From Deltaproteobacteria bacterium (GTDB taxonomy: Bacteria; Desulfobacterota; Desulfomonilia; UBA1062): a stretch of 64,000 nucleotides of DNA. The stretch covers positions 1 through 64,000 of the forward strand of contig JAKPPU010000001.1 in assembly GCA_029547185.1 (NCBI GenBank). Reading direction: 5' to 3'. A program made the position numbers and the translations under genes. Below, one piece after another: positions 45,537 through 53,778 of this stretch. The notes below the pieces were generated by a model. The model searched no databases and had not been told where the DNA came from. It saw only the letters and a program-made list of their open reading frames with translations. The number at the start of each line of letters is the position of its first letter. Position 1 is the first letter of the stretch.

Positions 45537-45929
45537 ATGGGAGAGAAGAAAAAGAAGATATTGATGGCAAAACTTGGCCTGGATGGTCACGACTTTGGAG
45601 TAAAGATATTATGTCAGATGTTTAGAAACGCCGGGTTTGAGGTCATATATACGGGTCAGCGCCAGAGTCCCGAGCAGGTCATAGCCGCCGCTATCGACGA
45701 AGATGTCAATGTAATTGGAATCAGCACCCTGTCAGGGGCGCATATGCATACTATTCCTCGCACCGTAGAGATTCTAAAAAAATATAATCTCAACATTCCT
45801 ATTATTGCAGGAGGAACCATCCCACCTGAGGACGTTCAAAAGTTAAAGGAAATAGGGGTGGCAGAAATTTTCCCTACTGGTGCTGATGTTAACGGCGCGA
45901 TAGAGTTCATCAAAAAACTGCCTGATTGA
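45537..45929 (+). CDS. Acyl-CoA mutase small subunit (B12-binding)
   Basis: A 130-residue cobalamin-binding Rossmann domain. LDGHDFG gives the DxHxxG motif whose His ligates cobalt; GISTLSGAHMHTIP and AGGTIPPEDVQKL.. bind the nucleotide tail. It assembles with the large subunit, whose gene ends 17 bases upstream; GGGAGG lies in the gap. The split arrangement resembles isobutyryl-CoA-type and 2-hydroxyisobutyryl-CoA-type mutases. Confidence 0.95.
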   Translation: MGEKKKKILMAKLGLDGHDFGVKILCQMFRNAGFEVIYTGQRQSPEQVIAAAIDEDVNVIGISTLSGAHMHTIPRTVEILKKYNLNIPIIAGGTIPPEDVQKLKEIGVAEIFPTGADVNGAIEFIKKLPD

Positions 45930-45990
45930 AAATTCACTCAGGTTCACCAAGGAATTCAAGTTTAAATCAAATCTAAGAAGGGGGATAGAT

Positions 45991-46767
45991 ATGAGACTTA
46001 AAGACAAGGTGGCTATCATCACCGGAGCAGGGAGCGGCTATGGGAGAGGCATCGCAACCATGTTCGCCCAGGAGGGAGCTAAGATCGTTATTGCCGATGT
46101 AAACCTTGACGCTGGAAACGAGACTGCTGCAGGCATTAAAAAGAACGGCCATGAGGCAGTAGCAGTAAAAGCCGATGTCTCAAAGGCTGAAGATGCAGCA
46201 AAAATTGCTGAAACCACAATAGACAAGTATGGCAGGATTGACATCTTGATTAATAATGCTGGCATCAGCAGAATGTGCCCGGTTACTGACCTTACCGAAG
46301 AGGAATGGGACAAGCACCTGAACATAAATCTTAAGGGAACGTGGCTGATTTCCAAACATGTCATTCCCCACATGGTGAAGGGTGGGGGTGGTTCGATCGT
46401 TAATATCGCTTCATTGGCAGGGGTAAAGGCACGTCCGCTTGTTGCTGCGTATTCTGCTTCGAAAGGCGGAGTGATAATGCTCACAAAGCAGATGGCAATA
46501 GAGCTTGCTCCTCATAAAATACGGTGTAACTGCATCAGTCCGGTAATTGGCGAGACACCTATGGGCATGGGTTTAATAAAACAGGCCAGTGCAATATACA
46601 AAATTGATGACTTAAATATTATGAAGGAGTCGGTACTGCAGGGAATCCCGCTTAAAAGAGGTTCAACCCCCAGTGATATTGCATATGCAGCAATTTATCT
46701 GGCATCAGATGAGTCTTCCCTTGTGACAGCAACAAATTTAACTGTTGATGGCGGAGTATCAGCCTAA
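45991..46767 (+). CDS. Short-chain dehydrogenase/reductase
   Basis: A 258-residue classical SDR: TGAGSGYGRG cofactor loop, NNAG, catalytic Ser-Tyr-Lys (NIASLAG, YSASK) and the terminal NLTVDGG. The acidic Asp after beta-2 (IADVN) suggests NAD over NADP. In a pathway with mutase and thiolase it is the likely 3-hydroxyacyl-CoA or hydroxy-acid oxidising step (inference). AAGGGGG precedes the ATG. Confidence 0.9.
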   Translation: MRLKDKVAIITGAGSGYGRGIATMFAQEGAKIVIADVNLDAGNETAAGIKKNGHEAVAVKADVSKAEDAAKIAETTIDKYGRIDILINNAGISRMCPVTDLTEEEWDKHLNINLKGTWLISKHVIPHMVKGGGGSIVNIASLAGVKARPLVAAYSASKGGVIMLTKQMAIELAPHKIRCNCISPVIGETPMGMGLIKQASAIYKIDDLNIMKESVLQGIPLKRGSTPSDIAYAAIYLASDESSLVTATNLTVDGGVSA

Positions 46768-46831
46768 TGAAGAATTCTTGAGCTGTAGTCACCTTTATTT
46801 TCCACAAAAATAGTAAATATAAGGAGATGAT

Positions 46832-47620
46832 ATGGTTATGAAAGAGCGAGGAGTGTCAAAAACAAAGGTGCAGGAATTATTTGTGTTAGACGGAGGTTCA
46901 ATCGAGCTGGATAAAAGCAGTTTAACTTTTGGTCACAACCAGGGTGTAAGGATCCGCGTTCCGATTCCTATATATCTCATTAAAACAGAAGAAGGTTATA
47001 TACTATACGATACTGGGTGGTCCCCCGATTTGGTACCCCTGTTAGGGGCCTTAGGGTATAATCCCCAGATATCCGAAGATCAAGTATTGCCTAAGTGTCT
47101 TGAAAAAGTTGGCGTCAGTGCAAAGGACATCAAAAAAGTAATTATCTCCCATCTTCACGTCGACCACGCAGGGGGATTAGCTTTTTTCCCCAATGCCGAA
47201 ATCATAGTTCAGAAAGATGAATACAGCTATGCTTTCCGTCCACACAGCTTTGGTGCGCTGGCATACAATTTAGCAGACTTCAACCACCCTTCCTTCAATT
47301 GGAATATCATAGATGGAGATAAGGTTATCATGCCGGGATTGAGTGTCGTGCTGGCAAATGGACATACGCCAGGAACTCAAGCCTTGGTCATAGACCTCCC
47401 GGAGACAGGGGTGTTCATCATATGCAGTGATTGCTGCTATACCTCCCAGAATCTTACTGAAGAGGTAATACCGGGGATCGTCTGGAACCCTGTTCTGGCC
47501 TTGCATTCGATAAAGAAATTAAAAACATTAGGGGAATTACTTGGCGGGCAAGTGTTGCCCAACCACGATATCGATTTCTGGAACAACTCCCTTAAGAAAA
47601 GCCCGGAATCTTATAAGTAG
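46832..47620 (+). CDS. Metallo-beta-lactamase-fold hydrolase, AHL-lactonase-like
   Basis: A 262-residue two-metal hydrolase with HLHVDHAGG (about 107-115), a later GHTPGTQAL His and CSDCCY giving the bridging Asp, and PNHDIDFW at the end. The layout is that of N-acyl-homoserine lactonases (AiiA type), though many relatives cleave other lactones or thioesters. Within this catabolic cluster, lactone or CoA-thioester hydrolysis of an intermediate seems likelier than quorum quenching. AAGGAG precedes the ATG. Confidence 0.85.
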   Translation: MVMKERGVSKTKVQELFVLDGGSIELDKSSLTFGHNQGVRIRVPIPIYLIKTEEGYILYDTGWSPDLVPLLGALGYNPQISEDQVLPKCLEKVGVSAKDIKKVIISHLHVDHAGGLAFFPNAEIIVQKDEYSYAFRPHSFGALAYNLADFNHPSFNWNIIDGDKVIMPGLSVVLANGHTPGTQALVIDLPETGVFIICSDCCYTSQNLTEEVIPGIVWNPVLALHSIKKLKTLGELLGGQVLPNHDIDFWNNSLKKSPESYK

Positions 47621-47842
47621 CCATTGTTAAGGCACTCTAATGCCTCTGTGGGATAAATGGTAAGGGGCTATGGATTGAAAAGGCAAAGAGTCCAAAAACA
47701 CCTGTATCCTCAATGGCATTGGTACTGGGCAAGTCAATGCAACACGCACATGGGTGGCTCAATGGATATCAAGCAACTAGAGCATTTAATAGTTAAGATT
47801 TCAAGATGTGAGGTTATCACAAAAAATTAAGAGGTGCGGGTT
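47621..47842. other. Gap with possible coding remnant
   Basis: The 222 bases between the hydrolase and the ligase have no gene with a proper start. One plus-strand frame reads as ordinary protein (GLWIEKAKSPKTPVSSMAL and on to a stop near 47795) without ATG, GTG or TTG at its head. It could be a decayed gene. Confidence 0.25.
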
Positions 47843-49717
47843 ATGGAACATTACAGGAAGATCTCAACGTTAGCTGATATCGAAGTAATAGAAAAGGTTC
47901 CATTTGAAGAAAGAATAAAAGCACTTAACACATATGAACTCATAAGACAGGGGAGTTCAATCAATCCCGACGCCCCGGCAATAAGCCTTATCCTTTCCGG
48001 GGATCAGTATGCTAATCCATTACAAATTAAGCATAAAGAATTTTTGGCAAAAGTTCATCAGACTGCGAACCTCCTTCATGATATCGGGGTCCGGTCTCAT
48101 GATGTAGTTTCCTTTCTCTTGCCCAATCTTCATTACACGCATTATGTCATATGGGGTAGTGAAGTTGCAGGTATTACTAATCCTATTAATCCTCTCTTGG
48201 AGCCCCAAACGATAAAGGAAATATGTCTGGCTTCCAAAACAAAAGTGCTTGTCGCTTTGGGAGAGTTTCCAGGATCGGACATATGGGAAAAGGTAATTTC
48301 TATCAAAAAGGACCTCCCTGACCTCAAGGCCGTGATTCGTGTAATGGGTCCGAGTGAAGAAAAAGAAGGAATCTTTGGTTATGATGAGGTTATTACACGG
48401 TATAATGATGACAAACTTGACTCAAAACGCCTGATCGACCCGCAGGATATTGCGTCTATCTATGGTACCGCCGGGACTACAGGAAGACCAAAGCTTGCTG
48501 CCCGTACGCATTACAATGAAGCAGCTATGATAGCCATAGTGAAGCTTATTTTTGGAGACGAGGTTCAGATCGGCGATTCCGTTCTCTGCGGTCTTCCGCT
48601 CTTTCACGCAAACGCCACCATGGCAACCGGTCTCTTCCCGTTTTCAATAGGAGGACATGTAGTACTTCTCTCCCCGATGGGATATCGTGATCCAAGCATA
48701 ATGAAAAATTTTTACAAGATTGTTGAACACTACAAGAGTGTGTTTTTCTCATGTGTGCCAACTATACTTTCAGTGCTGTTGGATATCCCAAAGCAAGACG
48801 CAGATATTTCGTCCCTTCGGTTTGGCATATGCGGAGCAGCACCACTCTCTGTAGACATATTCAAGCGGTTTGAAGACCAAAGCGGCATGAAAATTATTGA
48901 AGGGTACGGGCTAACAGAGGGCACTCTCTGCTCTTCCATAAATCCTCTTCATGGAGAAAGAAAAGTCGGGTCTGTCGGCATGCGTGTACCATATCAGGAT
49001 ATGAAGGTTTTTGTTGAGGATATGGACACATTGAGAGAGGCAGAAATCGATGAGATAGGTTCGGTATGCATCAAGGGCCCCAATGTTTTTCCCGGTTATT
49101 TCGAGAATGAACACAATCAAGGGGTATGGCTGGATGGAGGGTGGTTCAATACGGGTGATCTTGGCAGGAAAGACGCTGATGGATACCTGTGGCTTACAGG
49201 TCGCAAGAAAGATCTGATCATACGAGGCGGCCATAACATAGATCCTGCCATAATTGAAGATCCGCTCTACAGCCTTTCAGAAGTGAAGTTTGCGGCTGCA
49301 GTTGGACGCCCAGATCCCCATGCGGGTGAGATCCCTGTCGTATATGTACAGCTCAAAGAAGGAGCAATGCTGAGAAGTGATCAGATAATCGATTTCCTAA
49401 GAGAAAAGGTCGGCGAGAAGGCCGCAATTCCCAAAGAGGTTTTTATTATTGATGAAATGCCTCTGACGCCTGTTGGGAAAATTTTTAAGCCGACTCTTCG
49501 CAGGGACATTATAAAACGGGTTTTCGAGAAAGATCTGGCATCTCTTGGGGATATGGTAAAATCTATTGAAGTTAAGGTCTTGGAAGACAAAGTCTATGGA
49601 TCTCTAGCCATAATCAGCGTAAAGCCAGCAGCTTCAGATTCAGTGGAGGTCATAACAGATAAAATCAAAAAGATACTTGGTCGTTATACGGTCAAATACC
49701 AACTTGATATGCTATGA
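47843..49717 (+). CDS. Acyl-CoA synthetase (AMP-forming)
   Basis: A 624-residue ANL-superfamily ligase that activates a carboxylic acid through an acyl-AMP. It shows a P-loop variant YGTAGTTGRPK, the EGYGLTEGT region, WFNTGDLGRKDADGYLWLTGRKKDLI and a C-terminal lysine motif PLTPVGKIFKP. The extra C-terminal 100 residues exceed the core. ATG at 47843 sits nine bases after GAGG; a GTG three codons earlier overlaps that site. Expected to feed the mutase; the acid is unknown. Confidence 0.9.
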   Translation: MEHYRKISTLADIEVIEKVPFEERIKALNTYELIRQGSSINPDAPAISLILSGDQYANPLQIKHKEFLAKVHQTANLLHDIGVRSHDVVSFLLPNLHYTHYVIWGSEVAGITNPINPLLEPQTIKEICLASKTKVLVALGEFPGSDIWEKVISIKKDLPDLKAVIRVMGPSEEKEGIFGYDEVITRYNDDKLDSKRLIDPQDIASIYGTAGTTGRPKLAARTHYNEAAMIAIVKLIFGDEVQIGDSVLCGLPLFHANATMATGLFPFSIGGHVVLLSPMGYRDPSIMKNFYKIVEHYKSVFFSCVPTILSVLLDIPKQDADISSLRFGICGAAPLSVDIFKRFEDQSGMKIIEGYGLTEGTLCSSINPLHGERKVGSVGMRVPYQDMKVFVEDMDTLREAEIDEIGSVCIKGPNVFPGYFENEHNQGVWLDGGWFNTGDLGRKDADGYLWLTGRKKDLIIRGGHNIDPAIIEDPLYSLSEVKFAAAVGRPDPHAGEIPVVYVQLKEGAMLRSDQIIDFLREKVGEKAAIPKEVFIIDEMPLTPVGKIFKPTLRRDIIKRVFEKDLASLGDMVKSIEVKVLEDKVYGSLAIISVKPAASDSVEVITDKIKKILGRYTVKYQLDML

Positions 49718-49857
49718 ATTGTTGGAAGAAATGAGAAGATGGTTTTTTGCTCTATTCCTCCGCAGCAAGATAAGAGGAATTAAGCGTAAGAGATTTAAAT
49801 TGGATTAACAGGATTTTTTGTCAGAACAACTAATTCAGATTTGATAGGAGCCCGAAG

Positions 49858-51099
49858 ATGGGAGACATCTATATCATTGGTGTGGGAATGATTCGTTTTA
49901 ATAAATATCCCGAAAAAACAGTAAGATCTATGGCTCGCGAGGCCGTCGATCTTGTGCTCAAAGATGCCGGTATCGAGAAAAAGGTTATTCAGGCTGCCTA
50001 TGTATCGAATACCTTTTGGGGTATGTTTGCCAATCAGCATTCGATCCGTGGTGAAATCATGCTGAGAGATATGGGCATAGACCGGATACCGATCGTAAAT
50101 TGTGAGAATGCCTGTGCTGGTGCGTCCACAGCCTTATACCTGGGCTATACTGCTGTTAAGGCAGGCATGTTCGATGTCGTAATGGCACTCGGTTCAGAGA
50201 AGATTACTCATGAGAACAAGGCTATGTCATTGGGTGCCTATGCATCCTGTATGGATGTAGAGCATTTTGAGGAGCAGCTCAAGATGTTTGAAGACATAAG
50301 CAAGCAGCTAACCGTGAAAATCCCAGAGGGACAGAGTCCGCCTGGTGAAGGCAGGAGTGTTTTTATGGATGCTTATTCGATGGGAGCACGGTGGCATATG
50401 TCGAAATACGGTTCCACCCAAAAGCAGCTTGCTGTGATATGTTCCAAAAACCACTTCCACGGTTCGATCAACCCACTTGCTCAATACCAGACAACAATGA
50501 CGGTCGAGGACGTCTTGGCAGATAGGGCTGTATCGTACCCACTGACTCGCGCAATGTGTGCACCGGTGGGAGATGGTGCTGCTGCAGCTATAATTTGTTC
50601 AGAGTCCTACCTTAAGAAACTCAAGAACAAGAGGCCTGTCCGCATAAGGGCATCTGTTCTTGGCTCAGGCATGATTCGAGACCTTGATGGTCCGGACATC
50701 GGAGAGCGGCTCTCCAAGCAAGCTTATGACATGGCAGGACTTGGACCTCATGATATTGATATTGCAGAGCTTCATGATGCTACCTCGTATGGTGAATTGC
50801 ATCAGACAGAGGTAATGGGTTTCTGCAGGCCAGGAGAAGGAGGGATATTTGCTGAGTCGGGCGCCTCTACCCTCGGTGGCAAATTGCCTATCAATACTAG
50901 TGGCGGCCTCGAATGCAGAGGCCACCCCATCGGTGCATCGGGTTTGGCCCAAATACACGAGGTTGTTACTCAGTTGAGGGGAGAAGCTGGAAAGCGCCAG
51001 GCAGATGGGGTTCGCATTGCCTTGACGGAAAACGGCGGTGGCAATCTTGGCGTTGAAGAGGCTACAATGAGCATACACATTCTTGAGAAGGTTGTCTAA
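49858..51099 (+). CDS. Thiolase-family enzyme (SCP2/DUF35-associated type)
   Basis: A 413-residue thiolase-fold protein. The nucleophile is Cys86 in NCENACAGAS and His356 lies in GHPIGASG, but the second catalytic Cys (CxGGG) is Asn here (ENGGGNLG, about 391-397). Such thiolase-like proteins, often paired with a DUF35 protein, perform thiolytic or retro-aldol cleavage; no DUF35 gene is present. It probably performs or assists the chain-cleaving step after the SDR. AGGAG precedes the ATG. Confidence 0.85.
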   Translation: MGDIYIIGVGMIRFNKYPEKTVRSMAREAVDLVLKDAGIEKKVIQAAYVSNTFWGMFANQHSIRGEIMLRDMGIDRIPIVNCENACAGASTALYLGYTAVKAGMFDVVMALGSEKITHENKAMSLGAYASCMDVEHFEEQLKMFEDISKQLTVKIPEGQSPPGEGRSVFMDAYSMGARWHMSKYGSTQKQLAVICSKNHFHGSINPLAQYQTTMTVEDVLADRAVSYPLTRAMCAPVGDGAAAAIICSESYLKKLKNKRPVRIRASVLGSGMIRDLDGPDIGERLSKQAYDMAGLGPHDIDIAELHDATSYGELHQTEVMGFCRPGEGGIFAESGASTLGGKLPINTSGGLECRGHPIGASGLAQIHEVVTQLRGEAGKRQADGVRIALTENGGGNLGVEEATMSIHILEKVV

Positions 51100-51142
51100 G
51101 TAGCTCAAGATAATAATTTAATCATCTCAAGGAGTTAAATTT

Positions 51143-51206
51143 CCGCAACTAGCTGCGTAAAATTCCTTACACTTGGTATGTCTTGACACCTCGTAGCTTG
51201 TTGCGG
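51143..51206 (+). promoter_or_regulatory. Long-stem hairpin before the adenosyltransferase gene
   Basis: CCGCAACTAGCTGCG (51143-51157) pairs with CGTAGCTTGTTGCGG (51192-51206) at 13 of 15 positions across a 34-base loop, followed by GTTTTTC and the start codon at 51224. It could be an attenuator or a terminator of the upstream unit; it does not match a known riboswitch. Confidence 0.5.
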
Positions 51207-51223
51207 AGTAGTTTTTCGTAATT

Positions 51224-51778
51224 ATGAACGAGGGAAAAACAAGAGTGAAAAATAATATCTGGCAAAAAGGCTATGTGCAAGTCTACACTGGAAACGGTAA
51301 AGGCAAAACTACAGCAGCCTTGGGGCTAGCTGTGCGGGCTGCTGGAGCAGGTCTGAGGGTTTTTATCGGACAGTTTGTTAAAGGCATGGAGTACAGCGAA
51401 ATAGTAGCCTTAAGACGATTCGAGGATTTGATTACGGTAAAACAATACGGTAGTGGCTGCTATATCTACAACAGGCCGGAAGTGGCCGACATTATCGCAG
51501 CAGAGAATGGTTTGGATGAGGTTAGGGAGGTGATTCACTCTGGGAATTACAAGGTAGTCATTCTCGACGAAGCAAATATTGCTACATATTTTAGTCTTTT
51601 TTCCGTGGGTAAACTACTGGCCCTTATCGATTCGAGGCCAGATGATGTAGAGTTGGTGATTACAGGCAGGAAGGCTGACCAAAGGGTAATCGAGCGGGCA
51701 GATTTAGTCACCGAGATGCAAGAGGTTAGGCATTACTATGTGCGTGGTGTAGAGGCAAGGCATGGAATTGAAAGTTGA
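51224..51778 (+). CDS. cobO: Cob(I)yrinic acid a,c-diamide adenosyltransferase (CobA/BtuR type)
   Basis: A 184-residue P-loop ATP:corrinoid adenosyltransferase: VQVYTGNGKGKTTAALGLAVRA with Walker A, GQFVKGMEYSE, VVILDEANIA, and ELVITGRKADQRVIERADLVTEM at the end. It makes the adenosylcobalamin needed by the mutase in the same cluster. The position, in the cluster rather than a cobalamin-synthesis operon, suggests a dedicated cofactor-supply role. A long hairpin precedes it. Confidence 0.93.
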   Translation: MNEGKTRVKNNIWQKGYVQVYTGNGKGKTTAALGLAVRAAGAGLRVFIGQFVKGMEYSEIVALRRFEDLITVKQYGSGCYIYNRPEVADIIAAENGLDEVREVIHSGNYKVVILDEANIATYFSLFSVGKLLALIDSRPDDVELVITGRKADQRVIERADLVTEMQEVRHYYVRGVEARHGIES

Positions 51779-51943
51779 TCTTGATCACTAATGTGTAAGA
51801 TCATGATCTGATCGGACAGTAAGTGATTGCCAGGAAATGGCAGTCATGGTTAGCCTTTCTGAAATTCTATAGTAACCCCCCTCATAGACTGCACCAGAGA
51901 TGAGCAGTAATAAGAAAGAGATAGGTCACTATAAGAAGGCGGT

Positions 51944-52783
51944 TTATTTTGATAATCCTTTGAGGATTATTTCCCAAGCGTTATCTATGAGTTTTTCTCT
52001 ATCCGCATCATTTTCAATTGAGGAGTAATAATAGCAGAACAATTCAACTCCACCCATAAGAACAACTGACAATGGAACAGAGTCAATTTCTCTAAATATC
52101 CCCTGCTTAATACCTGCCTGCAGTAATTTGTTGCACTCGTCCACAAATAGGAGAAGTGTCTCTTTTAACTGTTCGGAAAATTCATCCGGGTCAGATATCG
52201 CTGCAGCCTTTAGCAGACTCATCATGCTAGCCCATTCCGGGTATGCTTTAAAATAGGTAAGGGTCCTTTTCTTCAATATCGTTAGTGCATCAGCTCCTTC
52301 TGATGCCAATCTATCCCCCTCTGTAGTTATGTCCCAAAATATTTTTTTGAAACAATCGGTGAAGAGCTCTTTCTTGTTTTTATAATTTTTATAGAAGGTG
52401 CTCCTGCCAATGCCAGACGAGCTGACGATATCAGCAATTGTAGTTCTCTCATATCCCTTCTCAATAAAAAGGCTAACAGCATTATTGATAATTTTATCTT
52501 TCTCTGTATTTGTTAGCATTTTACTTGCATAATCTTTGTTCTCTAGCTCTACCAGGTTAATGATTTCCTTGATATTTTTGAGGGAGATATTTTCCTCATC
52601 CCGAAGTTTTTTAATCAGCTTGAGTCTCTTAACGTGTATTGCGGTGTAATATGCCCTTGTTTTGCTAGTCTTTATGGGCTTTGGTAAAAGGCCTTCTCGA
52701 AGGTAGAATTTAATTGTTGAAACGGGAATTCCTGAACGAGTGGAAAGGTCGGCAATTCCAAGATGGGATTTTGATTCGATCAT
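51944..52783 (-). CDS. Regulator with MerR HTH fused to a TetR-type repressor
   Basis: A 279-residue protein with two DNA-binding heads. Residues about 8-75 are a MerR winged helix (GIADLSTRSGIPVSTIKFYLREGLLPKP then RLKLIKKLRDE) and residues about 95-140 are a TetR helix-turn-helix (NAVSLFIEKGYERTTIADIV.., TFYKNYKNKKELF); the rest is a TetR-type ligand-binding domain. TetR proteins usually release DNA on binding an acyl-CoA or other effector. It is divergent to and inside the catabolic island, so I infer that it senses the pathway's CoA intermediate and binds the GGAC operator arrays. Confidence 0.9.
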   Translation of the reverse strand: MIESKSHLGIADLSTRSGIPVSTIKFYLREGLLPKPIKTSKTRAYYTAIHVKRLKLIKKLRDEENISLKNIKEIINLVELENKDYASKMLTNTEKDKIINNAVSLFIEKGYERTTIADIVSSSGIGRSTFYKNYKNKKELFTDCFKKIFWDITTEGDRLASEGADALTILKKRTLTYFKAYPEWASMMSLLKAAAISDPDEFSEQLKETLLLFVDECNKLLQAGIKQGIFREIDSVPLSVVLMGGVELFCYYYSSIENDADREKLIDNAWEIILKGLSK

Positions 52784-53135
52784 ACTGTGCCTCAGTTAAT
52801 TTAATAACTTATTTTTTTAACTTATTTATTCATTAGTAGTATTCTTAAATCAAGATCGCCAAATATGCAATTGCATATCACTCTCATTTAAATATCTTAG
52901 TCTGAAATATTCCGGTCAATATGGCGTTTGCTTCTATGAAGACATGCTTTTCGTTATCATACACTTGCTGTTGATGCTGTGCTTTCTGACTTTTCCTCGT
53001 AACAGTTTCTAAAGAGCCTCAATGCTGTTTATGATAACTATAGTCCAACCTACATTAATCCATGAGCTAAGTATAGCTCGAATATAGAAACACTGCCTGT
53101 AACTATATGATAAAATAAATGAATGATGAAATAGC

Positions 53136-53164
53136 TTGACAAGGAAGAAATGGAGGCTTAATTA
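53136..53164 (+). promoter_or_regulatory. Promoter, duplicate copy (copy 2)
   Basis: TTGACA at 53136-53141, 17-base spacer, TAATTA at 53159-53164; same boxes and spacing as the promoter at 42713-42741 but with an unrelated spacer sequence. Confidence 0.75.
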
Positions 53165-53175
53165 GATACAAATAA

Positions 53176-53232
53176 GGACCAATAAGTACCATTAAAGGAC
53201 TAAATGGTTCCACGTGATGGACTGATAGGTAT
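53176..53232. promoter_or_regulatory. Triple GGAC-type operator array (copy 2)
   Basis: Elements at 53176-53189, 53197-53210 and 53219-53232, again starting 21 and 22 bases apart and 11 bases after the -10 box, exactly as in copy 1. The elements are conserved while the bases between them have changed. Confidence 0.7.
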
Positions 53233-53237
53233 TTGAA

Positions 53238-53678
53238 ATGTTTAATTGCAGAGAGGAAGCGATGGGGCTTATCAGTAAAGTCTTTGAGGGAGTAGCAGAA
53301 CCTCGTTTATCTTTGTCGTCTTTGTCACAGGCTTATCCAGCTCTTGAATACTGGATGAAGATTTTTAGTAGGGGCGGCATGTCCATGAGCCTGCTCCTCC
53401 GGAGGAGCACCAGTTCGCTCAGTAATGCTAGAAAAACTGTTAATAAATATTCTTTCTTCGCAAATGTACTTGTCTCACTAACCCATACCTTAATTGTCAT
53501 CGGTCTTAGTACAGGAAAGATATTCGTTCCAGGATTATCTCCCTTGGAGTGTGAAAGCGGTTGTCCCTCAGAAATAAATTGTAAGCGGTGTATGGGGAAT
53601 AATGAGTATCGCTTAGGATTCATGGTGTCTGCCTGTCTTCCGCCGTGCTGCCGTGGATCACCCCTAACCGGTTTTTGA
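53238..53678 (+). pseudogene. Decayed meaB-like gene remnant
   Basis: The frame opens MFNCREEAMGLISKVFEG, closely matching the intact MFDCGREAVGLVNKMLAG of the MeaB-like gene at 42816, in the same position behind the duplicated operator array. After about 18 residues the match breaks down: no Walker A, no TVGVGQ and no NKAD motif, and the rest (cysteine- and serine-rich) looks like random translation. I read it as a truncated, frameshifted paralogue. Its promoter may now drive the porin gene downstream. Confidence 0.6.
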
Positions 53679-53778
53679 TGTCTTCTTACATACAAGGGAG
53701 ACCTAAATCTCATTCTTAAGAAAATATGGAATGCCAATGCATCTAGTCAGTTGCAAACAAATTATCGGAGGATTTCAC

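Larger units (their letters stand above)
52784..53237. other. A+T-rich gap with duplicated promoter region
   Basis: Between the divergent regulator and the meaB remnant. The part from about 52997 is a diverged duplicate of 42580-42815. The first 200 bases are the regulator's own leader and contain no GGAC element that I can see. Confidence 0.6.

Noticed and set aside
43831..45929. Assigning the mutase as 2-hydroxyisobutyryl-CoA mutase because of the ligase-SDR-thiolase context
   Set aside because: The diagnostic Ile90 and Asp117 are Tyr95 and Ala122 here and the carboxylate-binding Arg is kept.
46832..47620. Quorum-quenching AHL lactonase
   Set aside because: Family-level resemblance only; the catabolic context favours another lactone or thioester.
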